64,000 nucleotides of DNA from CAWFPR01 sp963817635 (GTDB lineage: Bacteria > Acidobacteriota > Vicinamibacteria > Vicinamibacterales > 2-12-FULL-66-21). The notes under the pieces are model-generated. The model was not told where the DNA came from, made no database searches, and saw only the letters and a program-made list of their open reading frames with translations. The stretch spans positions 372,001-436,000 of the forward strand of contig CAWFPR010000002.1 in assembly GCA_963817635.1 (NCBI GenBank), read 5' to 3'. This document shows, piece by piece, positions 35,612-43,975 of the stretch. A program made the position numbers and the translations under genes. The stretch's first letter is position 1, and the number at the start of each line of letters is the position of its first letter.

Positions 35612-36583
35612 GTGCCAGGCCTGTTCGACAAGCGTCTGCTGATCTTCACCGGCAAAGGTGGCGCCGGGAAGTCAACCGTCGCGGCCGCGGCCGCCACCGC
35701 CGCAGCCCGCCGCGGCAGGCGCGTGCTGATCGTGGAGATCGGTGAGCAGGAGCGCATCCCCTCGATTTTTGGATCCCCGAAGACGGCTGGCTACGCCGGA
35801 GCGCAGGTCTACACGCCCCGGACGCCCGGGTCCGCGCCGATCTGGTCGCTGTGCATCACCGCACCGGAAGCCCTGCGCGAGTTCGCCCTTCGCTCGATGA
35901 AGTTCGAGATGCTGTATGGAGCCGTGTTCGAAAACCCCGCGATGCGCTACTTCACGGCAGCGGCTCCAGGGCTCGACGAGCTCACCCTCATGGGCAAGAT
36001 CGAGTTCCTTCACCGGGAATCGCGCGTCTCGTCGAAAGGGCCGCCGTTCGACCTGATGATCTTCGATGCGCCGGCCACCGGGCACGGCCTGGCGTTCTTC
36101 GAGGTGCCACGAACGGCGATGCGCATGACGCACGGCGGGCCGCTCCACTCCAAGGCGGAGCGGATGTGGCGGCTGCTGACCGATCCGGCGCGAACGGCCC
36201 TCAACATCGTGACGCTGCCGGAGGACATGTCGGTGACGGAAGCCATCGATCTCCACCACGCGGCCGCCACGCTCGGGCTTCCGCGCGGCACGATCGTGGT
36301 GAACGGCGTCGTCCCCGATTTCTTTCCCGCGGAGCACGATCTCCTCCGCCGCATGCGCGCGAGCGCCACGACACCAGACGGCCCCGCGGCGGCGGTCGCG
36401 CGCACCGCACTCGACAGCGCGATCTCGTCGGTCGCGCGCCGCGAGGCGCACGAACAGATGCTCGCCACGCTCTCCAGGGCCGTGCCCCAGGAGCGGATCG
36501 TCCTGCCGTGGCTCTTCGGCCCGCGGATCGGGCCCGACGAGATTGAAACGCTCGCGGACGCCATCGAGGCCCTGCCGGCATGA
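35612..36583 (+). CDS. ArsA/GET3-family ATPase, first of a pair
   Basis: 323 aa from GTG 35612 (an ATG 21 nt upstream is possible). The deviant Walker A typical of the family, TGKGGAGKST, is at residues 13-22. DLMIFDAPATGHGLAFFEVP is the switch region. It is close in plan to bacterial ArsA-like ATPases of unknown partner, which often come as a tandem pair. There is no arsR, arsB or arsC nearby, so arsenite export is unlikely. It overlaps the next gene by 4 nt (ATGA). Confidence 0.85.
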   Translation: MPGLFDKRLLIFTGKGGAGKSTVAAAAATAAARRGRRVLIVEIGEQERIPSIFGSPKTAGYAGAQVYTPRTPGSAPIWSLCITAPEALREFALRSMKFEMLYGAVFENPAMRYFTAAAPGLDELTLMGKIEFLHRESRVSSKGPPFDLMIFDAPATGHGLAFFEVPRTAMRMTHGGPLHSKAERMWRLLTDPARTALNIVTLPEDMSVTEAIDLHHAAATLGLPRGTIVVNGVVPDFFPAEHDLLRRMRASATTPDGPAAAVARTALDSAISSVARREAHEQMLATLSRAVPQERIVLPWLFGPRIGPDEIETLADAIEALPA

Positions 36584-37764
36584 TCCCCACGACGACGATT
36601 CCCGGCGCCAGCCTCGACGAGCTCCTGCTGACGCAGAAGGTCGTCATCTGTGTCGGCAGCGGCGGGGTCGGCAAGACGACGATGTCGGCGGCCATCGCCT
36701 TGAAGGCCGCACAACTCGGCAAACGCGCCTGCGTCGTCACCATCGATCCGGCCAGGCGCCTCGCGAACGCGATGGGGTTGGCGGCACTCGACAACACCGA
36801 GAGGCGCGTGGCGAACGATCGGTTCGACGCCGCGGGCCTTCCCCGTCCGGCCGGTGAACTCTGGGCCATGATGCTCGACGCGAAGCGGACGTGGGACGAC
36901 CTCGTCACGCGATTCGCGCGGGATCCGGAGCAGGCCAGGCACATCCTCGCCAACCACTATTACCAGCAGATTTCATCCGCTCTGGCCGGCTCGCAGGAGT
37001 TCATGGCCATGGAGAAACTGTACGAGCTGCACGAGTCGGGGAAATACGATCTCCTCGTTCTGGACACGCCGCCGACGCGGCACGCGCTCGACTTCCTCGA
37101 CGCGCCGAAGAAGATGATGGGCTTCATGGACGAGGGCGTGCTCGCGGTCTTCCTGAAGCCGACCCGCCTCGCCGGTGCGCTGGGTCTCGGGTTCCTCAAG
37201 GGCTCGACCGCCGTGATGTTCGCGCTGCTCCAGCGCGTCACCGGATTCCAGGTCCTCCGCGAAATCTCCGACTTCGTCAGCAGCTTCAGCGGCATGCACG
37301 CCGGGTTCAGCGACCGCGCCAGGAAGGTCGAGGCATTCCTGCGCACGGGCGGCTCCAGCTTCGTGCTCGTCACCAGCCCCGCGCCGGCGACCGTCGAGGA
37401 GGCGGAGTTCTTCTTCGGGAAGCTGGCCGAGTACCAGATGCCGATTGGCGGGATCATCGTGAACCGCGTCCATGGCGACGCGCTCGGGGACACAACCGCC
37501 GTCGATCACTGGCGGGTCATGCGCCAGGCTCCCACCGAAATCCTGACCGCGCTGGGTGCGACCGGCACCGAGTCGCTGGCGGAGCGGATCGCCGAGAATT
37601 TCGAGCGCTCCCAAGCGGTCGCGGCCACGGACGCGGTTCAGATCGCTCACCTGGTCGCGACCTGCCGGGGATTCCACTTCTGGCGGACTGTGCCCGCCTT
37701 CGATCTCGACGTCCACGACCTGTCCGCGCTGGCGCACGTCAACACCCACCTGTTCGAGCCCTGA
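36580..37764 (+). CDS. ArsA/GET3-family ATPase, second of a pair
   Basis: 394 aa. Walker A reads GSGGVGKTT at 26-34, followed by TIDPARRLANAMG, a region shared with ArsA and GET3. LLVLDTPPTRHALDFLDAPK is the switch II region. It is longer than its partner, and a 4-nt overlap suggests coupled translation and a heterodimer. Client proteins are unknown. A 190-bp gap with nothing recognisable follows. Confidence 0.85.
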   Translation: MIPTTTIPGASLDELLLTQKVVICVGSGGVGKTTMSAAIALKAAQLGKRACVVTIDPARRLANAMGLAALDNTERRVANDRFDAAGLPRPAGELWAMMLDAKRTWDDLVTRFARDPEQARHILANHYYQQISSALAGSQEFMAMEKLYELHESGKYDLLVLDTPPTRHALDFLDAPKKMMGFMDEGVLAVFLKPTRLAGALGLGFLKGSTAVMFALLQRVTGFQVLREISDFVSSFSGMHAGFSDRARKVEAFLRTGGSSFVLVTSPAPATVEEAEFFFGKLAEYQMPIGGIIVNRVHGDALGDTTAVDHWRVMRQAPTEILTALGATGTESLAERIAENFERSQAVAATDAVQIAHLVATCRGFHFWRTVPAFDLDVHDLSALAHVNTHLFEP

Positions 37765-37956
37765 CCGCCAGGGCTTTCATACCCGCTCACCCAGCCGTCG
37801 TACGTCCTTCAGCAGCGCTGATCTCTGGCCGTCTCGTTCCGTACCTCCTGCAGGCACGCTTCCGCCTCGTTCAGCTTTCGCGTACCTTGGCATATCCGAC
37901 TACGCAGACCTCGTTCTGCACGTTATGCTGCTCAGAAAAGCCGGAAAGGGGCCCTA

Positions 37957-39366
37957 ATGACACGCGTCACGATTCGAACAGTGGGAGTCCTCGTCGCGGT
38001 CGCGTTGGTGGTGCAGGTGCAGCCGACCCCGGCTCAGAACGGGACCCTCACCATCGCCAACGTCACGCTGATCGACGGAACTGGGGCAGCAGCGCGAGAG
38101 CGGGTGACCATTCTCATCCGGGACGGCCTCATCGCCGGCGTCATGGATGCCGACAAGGCGGTTGTTCCAGACGGCACTCGCCTCATCGACGGTACCGGCA
38201 AGTTCGTCATCCCCGGCCTGGCCGACATGCACGTGCACTTTGGCACTGGTGGGCTCGTTCCGTTCGACTCGCTCACCGTTGACCGGGTGCTACGACAATT
38301 CCTCTTCTACGGCGTGACCGCGATTCTCAACGTCGGCGCAACCGGCGGTAGCCTCGCGGATGTGCTTCGCCTGCGAACTCTTCAAGCAGAGGGCCGATTG
38401 CCGGGACCTCACATCTATGCGACCGGCGGTCTGCTCACAGTACCGGGAAGCCATCCCATTGCTACGATCATGGATCTGCCCAAGGGAAAAGACGCCGGGA
38501 CCTACGATTGGTCACGGCGTGGCGTCTGGGTCGTCCAGACACCGGACGAGGTCCGCCGGATAGTCACCCGTCTGGCGACGGCCGGCATGGACGGGATCAA
38601 GATCGTCATCGAGTCAGGACCGACGGCATTCGGCGACAATCATCCTCAGATGCCGCCGGAACTGGTCGCGGCAGTCGTGAAGGAAGCGACTCAGCATGGG
38701 CTCCCTGTCTTCGCACATGCCACCTCGCTCGACGAACTGGAGGAGGCCGTAGCCCACCATGTTCGCGGGGTCATGCACCTCATCGACGATCCTGAGCCTC
38801 CCAGCGGCAGGCTCCTCAGAGTCATGGCGGAGCAAGGCACGTACTATGTCCCGACGCTTTCTCTGTTCATCTGGACCGGCACCTGGGGCGCTCCATCCCG
38901 AATCCTGACGGACCCGTTCCTGACGAGCGGGGTGGAAGCACGGGTCATCAAGAGTCTCGTGGAATCTCCTTTGGCGCCGACGAAGCCACCTTCGGAACAG
39001 GACTGGGCGCGGCGAAGCGATCTGCTCAAGGCACTCAAGTCAGCCCACGACGCCGGCGTACGCATCGTGGGCGGTTCGGATACGGGCAACCCGTTTGTTT
39101 TCCCTGGCTACAGCATGCACGAAGAACTGGAGCTGATGGTCGAGGCGGGGCTTACGCCAATGGAGGCCCTGGTCGCGGCAACGCGTCGGGCCGCCGAGAT
39201 GCTCGAGGCCGAGGACATTTTTGGCACTGTTGAACCGGGGAAACGCGCGGATCTCCTGATTCTGGGACGTGATCCTCTGAAGGATATCCGTAACACGCGG
39301 ACCCTTGAAGTCGTCATTCGAGGTGGTGCGGTCATCGACCGGTCCTCGTTGCGGGCCCAGGAGTAG
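37957..39366 (+). CDS. Exported metal-dependent amidohydrolase (imidazolonepropionase-like)
   Basis: 469 aa with signal peptide (VGVLVAVALVVQVQPTPAQ, ending about residue 26). The metal motif HVH in GLADMHVHFG, the GIKIVIESG strand with a possible carboxylated Lys, a His in GLPVFAHATS and the Asp in VGGSDTGNPF mark an amidohydrolase. The C-terminus has the usual GTVEPGKRADLLILGRDP. These exported enzymes are very common in Acidobacteria; the substrate could be a dipeptide or other amide. The base composition is a little less GC-rich than the flanks. Confidence 0.87.
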   Translation: MTRVTIRTVGVLVAVALVVQVQPTPAQNGTLTIANVTLIDGTGAAARERVTILIRDGLIAGVMDADKAVVPDGTRLIDGTGKFVIPGLADMHVHFGTGGLVPFDSLTVDRVLRQFLFYGVTAILNVGATGGSLADVLRLRTLQAEGRLPGPHIYATGGLLTVPGSHPIATIMDLPKGKDAGTYDWSRRGVWVVQTPDEVRRIVTRLATAGMDGIKIVIESGPTAFGDNHPQMPPELVAAVVKEATQHGLPVFAHATSLDELEEAVAHHVRGVMHLIDDPEPPSGRLLRVMAEQGTYYVPTLSLFIWTGTWGAPSRILTDPFLTSGVEARVIKSLVESPLAPTKPPSEQDWARRSDLLKALKSAHDAGVRIVGGSDTGNPFVFPGYSMHEELELMVEAGLTPMEALVAATRRAAEMLEAEDIFGTVEPGKRADLLILGRDPLKDIRNTRTLEVVIRGGAVIDRSSLRAQE

Positions 39367-39639
39367 GCGGCATGAGCGCGCTGTTGCACCATCGCTGCAG
39401 GGGCCCCGACTCTCGGCCTGGTTGCGTCAGCGACGGGTGCCGGGCTGGGCGTCTCACATCAGCGCGTCCATCAGCTGGCCCATGACGAAGGCTGAAGACG
39501 ATACAAGGAAATATCAGGGCCTTTCGGCCGAGCCAGCAACGGCATGGTGCCGGGCTGATCCGGACCACACGTTCCGTCTTTCAGACATCGCCGTGCCAGG
39601 GAGGACCACATTGCCTGCTGCCGGTGCCGCCGACTCGAA

Positions 39640-40225
39640 GTGACGAACAGACCCCAGCGGCCGCGCGTGGCGACGGTCTGGATCGGCGGATGCTCGGGCT
39701 GCCACATGTCGCTGCTCGACATGGACGAGCGGCTGCTCGACCTGGCCGCGCAGATGGAGCTGGTGTTCAGCCCGTTCATGGACGTCAAGGAGTTCCCCGA
39801 GCACGTGGACATCGCGCTCGTGGAGGGAGCGGTGGCCAACCAGGACCACCTTCGCCAGATCCGGATCGTGCGCGAGCGGTCCACGGTGCTCGTGGCCTTC
39901 GGCGACTGCCGCCGTCAGGGCGCTGCGCAACCCGCCCGGCGCGGCCGAGCCGGTGCTCCAGGACGTGAATGCGGACGCGGCGGCGGGCCGGCCCCGTCCG
40001 GTGTTCGATCCCGGCACCGTGCCGCCGCTTCTCGACAAGGTACTCACCGTGCGCGATTGCGTGGCGGTCGATTTCTATCTGCCCGGCTGCCCCCCGCATG
40101 CCGACCTTCTCCATCACGTGCTGACCGAACTCATCGCCGGCCGCAAACCCCTGATCTCAACCGAGCATAGAGCCATATGGATATGGCATAATCGTATGGA
40201 TGAAAAAGACCCTGAATATCGATGA
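39640..40225 (+). pseudogene. NAD-reducing [NiFe] hydrogenase small subunit (HoxY-like), frameshifted and truncated
   Basis: GTG 39640 starts MTNRPQRPRVATVWIGGCSG. The cluster ligands are visible: Cys-x2-Cys in GCSGCH, Cys in VAFGDC and Cys in LPGCPPHADLL. A +1 shift occurs at about 39911-39914, with a few residues missing in the same place. The shifted frame carries RALRNPPGAAEPVLQDV and ends VLTELIAGRKPLIS, close to the family end. Then the frame runs into the VapBC operator and stops at 40225. No large subunit, diaphorase or maturation gene is near. It looks like an orphan, cut remnant of a group 3d hydrogenase. Confidence 0.65.
40172..40192 (+). promoter_or_regulatory. Operator and -10 box of vapBC
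   Basis: The inverted repeat GCCATAT-GG-ATATGGC (40172-40187) overlaps CATAAT (40187-40192), which lies 7 nt before the vapB ATG at 40200. It is a typical place for VapBC autoregulation. Confidence 0.6.
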
Positions 40226-40418
40226 GGACCTGTTGCGCGACGCGAAGTCGGTCTCGGGGGCGAAGACCGATACCGACACCGTTCGACTCGGTCTCGAAGC
40301 GTTGGTACGGCGCGGGGCTTACGAGCGCCTTCGGGCGCTTCGCGGATCGGAACCTCACGCGCGTGAGACTCGGCGCCGGCGTGAGCGTGGCACCGGGGTC
40401 AGGCATTCGGCCGCATGA
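40200..40418 (+). CDS. vapB: VapB-type antitoxin
   Basis: 72 aa. The N-terminal MKKTLNIDEDLLRDAKSVSG is the ribbon-helix-helix start common to VapB, followed by a helical stretch (DTVRLGLEALVRRG) and a basic C-terminal tail that would wrap the toxin. It is followed by the toxin gene with an ATGA overlap. The operator upstream supports autoregulation. Confidence 0.8.
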   Translation: MKKTLNIDEDLLRDAKSVSGAKTDTDTVRLGLEALVRRGAYERLRALRGSEPHARETRRRRERGTGVRHSAA

Positions 40419-40786
40419 TCGTCCTCGTTGACACGTCGGTGTGGATTCGCTTTCTGTCGAATCGTGCGCCCTATGCGACTGAGCTGGATCGGCTCTTGAG
40501 CCGAGACGAAGTGAGCGGCCATGAGTTCGTGTACGGAGAGCTTCTCATCGGGGACAAAGGTGGTCGCAAGTATCTGCTGGCGAATTACGAGCAGATGCAT
40601 CAGGCGCCCACCGTCCCTCACCGTGATGTCGTCGCGTTCGTGCGCGACCGCCGACTACACGGCCGCGGGACTGGCTGGATTGACGCGCATCTCCTGGCGT
40701 CGGCCTTGGTCGGGCGCTTGAAATTGTGGACCACTGACCCGCGGCTGGCGGTACTGGCGAAAGAGCTGGGGATCGCCTACGACTGA
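40415..40786 (+). CDS. vapC: VapC-type PIN-domain toxin ribonuclease
   Basis: 123 aa. The PIN domain starts VLVDTSVWIRFL with the first acidic residue; further acidic residues are in GHEFVYGELLIGD, GWIDAHLLAS and LWTTDPRLA. A complete set means the nuclease is probably active. VapC toxins cut tRNA or rRNA. With vapB it forms a toxin-antitoxin pair placed exactly at the break in the hydrogenase gene. Confidence 0.85.
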   Translation: MIVLVDTSVWIRFLSNRAPYATELDRLLSRDEVSGHEFVYGELLIGDKGGRKYLLANYEQMHQAPTVPHRDVVAFVRDRRLHGRGTGWIDAHLLASALVGRLKLWTTDPRLAVLAKELGIAYD

Positions 40787-40980
40787 ATCACTCGCGTCGC
40801 CTGCCGGCGTACGGCTTGAGCCAGGCCGCGCCGGTTGCCAGGCCGTCCTGCGGCTGGACGATCGCGACGGGGTGTCGGAGCGCGATCCTCCGGAAAGTGG
40901 AACGTGCCGCAATAGCGCCGGTAGAAATCCCCGCGATCCGACAGCAGGTCCATCGCCGCGCCGCAGTTCGGGCAGTTCAT
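40777..40980 (-). pseudogene. Zinc-ribbon protein fragment
   Basis: ATG 40980 starts MNCPNCGAAMDLL, then YRRYCGTFHFPE, an N-terminal zinc ribbon in which one of the four expected Cys is Arg (RRYC). The rest is not family-like. It overlaps the vapC end by 10 nt. The same gene start is repeated at 42291-42320. Confidence 0.4.
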
Positions 40981-40985
40981 CGGCC
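40956..40985. repeat. 30-bp direct repeat, left copy
   Basis: Matches 42291-42320 at 28 of 30 positions, same orientation. The pair brackets 1.3 kb holding two genes. Both copies encode the start MNC(P/T)NCGA on the minus strand. Confidence 0.7.
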
Positions 40986-41065
40986 GTACCATTTGCCTGG
41001 TTGTTGCGGCGTGGAAACAGCCGCCCGGTGCGAAGTCCGGGTGTACGTGCTGAAGCAAAGCCGGT

Positions 41066-41791
41066 TCATGGAGCGCGGAGCTCGGGAGCGACTCGCGCGG
41101 TTACCGGCAGATGGCTAGCCTGCGGCTGCACCTCGGTCCGCAGCCTGGGGCCCTCCCTGTCGAGCCGCCACAGGCGTCGCTGCGTGTCGGCCACGAGCAT
41201 CGTCAGCACGACCAGTGCGAGGCCAATCACGTAGGGTATGGCGGCGACCATGTACCCCTTCCCAAAGGTGGCGAGCCAGGTATTGATGCCAATGAACACG
41301 AGTCGCATCTCGAAGGGACCGACACGAAGGTAGGAAATGGTCAATGTTCCGGTGACGGCGCGTGCGAGAAAGGAGCTGACCATGAATGCTCCGGAGATGG
41401 CCATGACGGGGACCATCAGGTACTGGAACCTCGCCGGGAGGAGCATGGTATACGCGATCAGGATCGCGCTCAGAAATACGTAGTCGAGCAGGTGATCCAT
41501 GTAGTAGCCCCACTTGACGAGGCCGCTGTCGCGCAGCTTGCCGATCTTTCCGTCGAGCGCGTCGGTGACATATTGAAGCGCAATCGCACCCGACATCACC
41601 GCGAGCCAGCCGCTGGCGGCACGGGCGCGAATACCCGCCAATACCACGATCCCGCTCCACGCGAGCGTCAACATCGTGAGGTGATGGGATTGAAGCCAGC
41701 CGGGAATCCACGGCACCAGCCGAGTGACGACGGAGTGCTCCCAGGCCGACAAGAGGGAATCGGATTGCTTGCGATCTGGCCCGGAGGTCAT
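41066..41791 (-). CDS. CDP-alcohol phosphatidyltransferase family protein
   Basis: 241 aa with about six membrane helices. The catalytic motif is seen as TDALDGKIGKL, then GYYMDHLLDYV, close to the family D-x2-D-G...G-x3-D-x3-D, with small changes (AR replaced by GK and one extra residue in the spacer). The four Asp are present. It joins a CDP-activated lipid to an alcohol in the inner membrane; the alcohol is unknown. It lies in the segment between direct repeats. Confidence 0.8.
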   Translation of the reverse strand: MTSGPDRKQSDSLLSAWEHSVVTRLVPWIPGWLQSHHLTMLTLAWSGIVVLAGIRARAASGWLAVMSGAIALQYVTDALDGKIGKLRDSGLVKWGYYMDHLLDYVFLSAILIAYTMLLPARFQYLMVPVMAISGAFMVSSFLARAVTGTLTISYLRVGPFEMRLVFIGINTWLATFGKGYMVAAIPYVIGLALVVLTMLVADTQRRLWRLDREGPRLRTEVQPQASHLPVTARVAPELRAP

Positions 41792-41799
41792 GGGGGATT

Positions 41800-42273
41800 C
41801 TATTTCGGTTTGGGGCGGCGGGGTATGACGTAGCCAACGCTCAGCCTGACTGGTAATGTGCGATAGCCGTACCCGGTGATCGCCACGTGCGCGTCAACGA
41901 AAAGACCGCTCTTGTGCTGGACGCCGATGACCGCAACCGGCCCTCCTCCAACGTAGCCAGATTGATCGGAATGGCCGCCGGAACTGGCGATAATGGCAGA
42001 CGTTCCGGTTCCGACGTACGGGATCCACTGGATCCCGACGCGGGGCAGGTGGAGAAGGACCTCAGTGTCCGAACCGAGGGCGGTGCGGCTGCCGAGGCCC
42101 ACGTCCAGGCTCTGACGGAATCCCAGGCGCAACCAGGTGCTCGACTGGAGTTGAACACCGGCCCAGCCAATCCCCGGGCTGCCACTGGCGCCGCCGCGAA
42201 CGCCCAGTCGAACTTGTGCGAGCGCCGGAGAGGCGACGAACACACACAGGCTGACGAGCCACGCTTCCCTCAT
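41800..42273 (-). CDS. Small exported beta-barrel-like protein
   Basis: 157 aa with a clear signal peptide (AWLVSLCVFVASPALAQ). The mature part is made of short alternating strands (LRLGFRQSLDVGLGS, SAIIASSGG, AVIGVQHKSGLFVDAH) and ends RLSVGYVIPRR, as expected for a small outer-membrane barrel. It starts 17 nt from the 30-bp repeat. No family is recognised. Confidence 0.6.
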   Translation of the reverse strand: MREAWLVSLCVFVASPALAQVRLGVRGGASGSPGIGWAGVQLQSSTWLRLGFRQSLDVGLGSRTALGSDTEVLLHLPRVGIQWIPYVGTGTSAIIASSGGHSDQSGYVGGGPVAVIGVQHKSGLFVDAHVAITGYGYRTLPVRLSVGYVIPRRPKPK

Positions 42274-42290
42274 AGGGCTTCCTCACCGGC

Positions 42291-42320
42291 CCGCGCCGCA
42301 GTTGGTGCAGTTCATCGGCC
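42291..42320. repeat. 30-bp direct repeat, right copy
   Basis: Right-hand copy of the repeat at 40956-40985 (28 of 30 identical). On the minus strand it begins MNCTNCGAGR and then stops. Confidence 0.7.
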
Positions 42321-42337
42321 CTGTGCGCTCGGCAGGG

Positions 42338-42799
42338 TCAGCCCTGGCGGCCGCTCCGGCGCATCGTCTGCGAGAGCTTCACCTTGGAGATTGTCTCGTC
42401 GGAGTGCTTCGCGCCGCGGGTGGTTGGCGGGGGCCTGCGGTGCTTCTTGCCTGGCGCATCGACCTTCCCGCCGCTGCGGCCAGCCGCCGCTTGTTTCGAG
42501 GGCCGTGCCGGCGGACGGGCCGTCGTCGTCTTCTTCTTCTTCTTCCGGGGGGCGGGACCTGCGACCGAATCTGCGGCCGCTGCGAGCTGGTTCAACAGCT
42601 CGGCGGCGCCATCCCGGATGCGTGTCAGTTGCTCGTTGAGGGCCTTGCCGTCCAACCAGCCGTCGGCCTTGCCGTGCGCGGTGCCGACGAGGCGCCCTAC
42701 CTGTTCTGCGAAGGCTACGACACGACTCTCGACCGTGTCCGTGGATGCTGTTCCCGTTCCTTGCGGCTGCGGGGGCGGACTGTCTTTACGCTGGGCCAT
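42338..42799 (-). CDS. Hypothetical protein with Lys/Arg-rich tail
   Basis: 153 aa from ATG 42799 with a modest ribosome site (GAAGGTG). After a low-complexity start, a helical middle (VVAFAEQVGRLVGTAHG, EQLTRIRDGAAELLNQLAAA) leads into a strongly basic tail (RKKKKKTTTARPPARPSK), as in histone-like or nucleic-acid-binding proteins. Function is unknown. It is downstream of the exonuclease and on the same strand. Confidence 0.55.
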   Translation of the reverse strand: MAQRKDSPPPQPQGTGTASTDTVESRVVAFAEQVGRLVGTAHGKADGWLDGKALNEQLTRIRDGAAELLNQLAAAADSVAGPAPRKKKKKTTTARPPARPSKQAAAGRSGGKVDAPGKKHRRPPPTTRGAKHSDETISKVKLSQTMRRSGRQG

Positions 42800-42872
42800 G
42801 ATTTCACCTTCATCAGACGTTAGCACGATATCGGAGGCCGACGGCGATGTCCGGCCCGACGTGCGGACGGGC

Positions 42873-43754
42873 CTATCTCTTTCCGCGGCCTCGAGGACCC
42901 GCGCTCGGCGGAGCCGTCTTGGCGGCATCGAACCGCTTCGCAATGGCGGCGAAGGCCCCGGTCGGACCGCCCCAGTGCAGGTCATCCACCGAGCCGAACA
43001 GGTCCCGGTCGTCGCGCAGCGTCGCCAGGTCGCGAAACAGGAAGGCGCGGTCGCGCTCGCGCTGGAACGTGACCGCCAGCCCTGCGGGATTCGCCGCGTT
43101 GCAGCCCCACTCGCGGTAGTTCTCCGGGATGCGTTCGAGGTGGCCGAACTTCGACAGCACCGCCGCCGCCGATTTCGCGCCCCAGCCAGGCAGACCGGGG
43201 TAGCCGTCGGCCGCATCGCCCACGAGCGCCAGATAGTCGGGAATGGACGCCGGCCCCACGCCGAACCGGGCGGCGACGCCTGCCTCGTCCCGGATGGTGT
43301 TCTTCCGCCGATCCATCTGGACGACGCGCGTGCCGCGCACCGACTGCGCGAGGTCCTTGTCGGGCGTGCAGATGAAGACGCGCTCGACGCGCGGATCGAG
43401 CGCCGCCTGCCGCGCCGCCATCGCGAGCGCATCGTCTGCCTCGAACTCCACCATCGGCCAGACGGCGACGCCGAGCGCGCCCAGCGCGTCCTCGAGCGGC
43501 TGGAACTGCGAGCGCAGGTCGGGGTCGATCCCCGCGCCGGTCTTGTAGCCCGGCCACAGGCCGTTGCGGAAGGACTCGATCACGTGGTCGGTCGCCACGC
43601 CGACATGCGTGGCGCCGCGGTTCAGCATGCCGAGCACCGATGTGACGACGCCGCGCACGGCTGCGATCTCGACGCCGTCGGCATCACGGGCCGACGGCAC
43701 GGCGTAGTAGTGCCGGAAGAGCTCGTAGGTGCCGTCAATCAGGTGGACGTCCAG
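42873..43754 (-). CDS. 5'-3' exonuclease (FEN-like), with probable CTG start
   Basis: 293 aa if it starts at CTG 43754. The family start is DVHLIDGTYELFRHYYAV; the first in-frame ATG (43700) would cut that strand and a metal-binding Asp. No ATG, GTG or TTG lies in frame between, while GGAGG stands 8 nt before the CTG. Further motifs: EFEADDALAMAA, VFICTPDKDLAQSV and ALVGDAADGYPGLPGWG (helix-hairpin-helix). It resembles the stand-alone 5' nuclease domain of DNA polymerase I. A TATACT box lies upstream. Confidence 0.82.
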   Translation of the reverse strand: MDVHLIDGTYELFRHYYAVPSARDADGVEIAAVRGVVTSVLGMLNRGATHVGVATDHVIESFRNGLWPGYKTGAGIDPDLRSQFQPLEDALGALGVAVWPMVEFEADDALAMAARQAALDPRVERVFICTPDKDLAQSVRGTRVVQMDRRKNTIRDEAGVAARFGVGPASIPDYLALVGDAADGYPGLPGWGAKSAAAVLSKFGHLERIPENYREWGCNAANPAGLAVTFQRERDRAFLFRDLATLRDDRDLFGSVDDLHWGGPTGAFAAIAKRFDAAKTAPPSAGPRGRGKR

Positions 43755-43927
43755 GTGGTGCTCCTCCAGACGGCCAGTATATACAGGGCCGCGAATCGCG
43801 GGCCGGTTCGACGTGCTCGCGGTTGCTGCGCCCGTCTGCGGTGTGCCGAGGTTTGGAATAGCGCGGGTGGTGTGTCGGAATCGGTCGGTGTTCGTGGTCT
43901 AAGAGCAGAAAGGAGAAGGTGGGTGAC

Positions 43928-43958
43928 GCGGCACCCGGCAACTTCCGCCGGATGCCGC
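43928..43958 (-). terminator. Strong stem-loop after the PEP-CTERM gene
   Basis: GCGGCACCCGGC (43928-43939) pairs with GCCGGATGCCGC (43947-43958), 11 of 12 bases, with a 7-nt loop, 17 nt past the stop of the PEP-CTERM gene. No U-tract. Confidence 0.55.
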
Positions 43959-43975
43959 GTTCGAGCGTCGTGGAG

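Noticed and set aside
39305..39643. Frame overlapping the hydrogenase GTG by 4 nt, possible partner subunit
   Set aside because: Most of it is antiphase to the amidohydrolase end and it has no diaphorase motif, such as iron-sulfur Cys.
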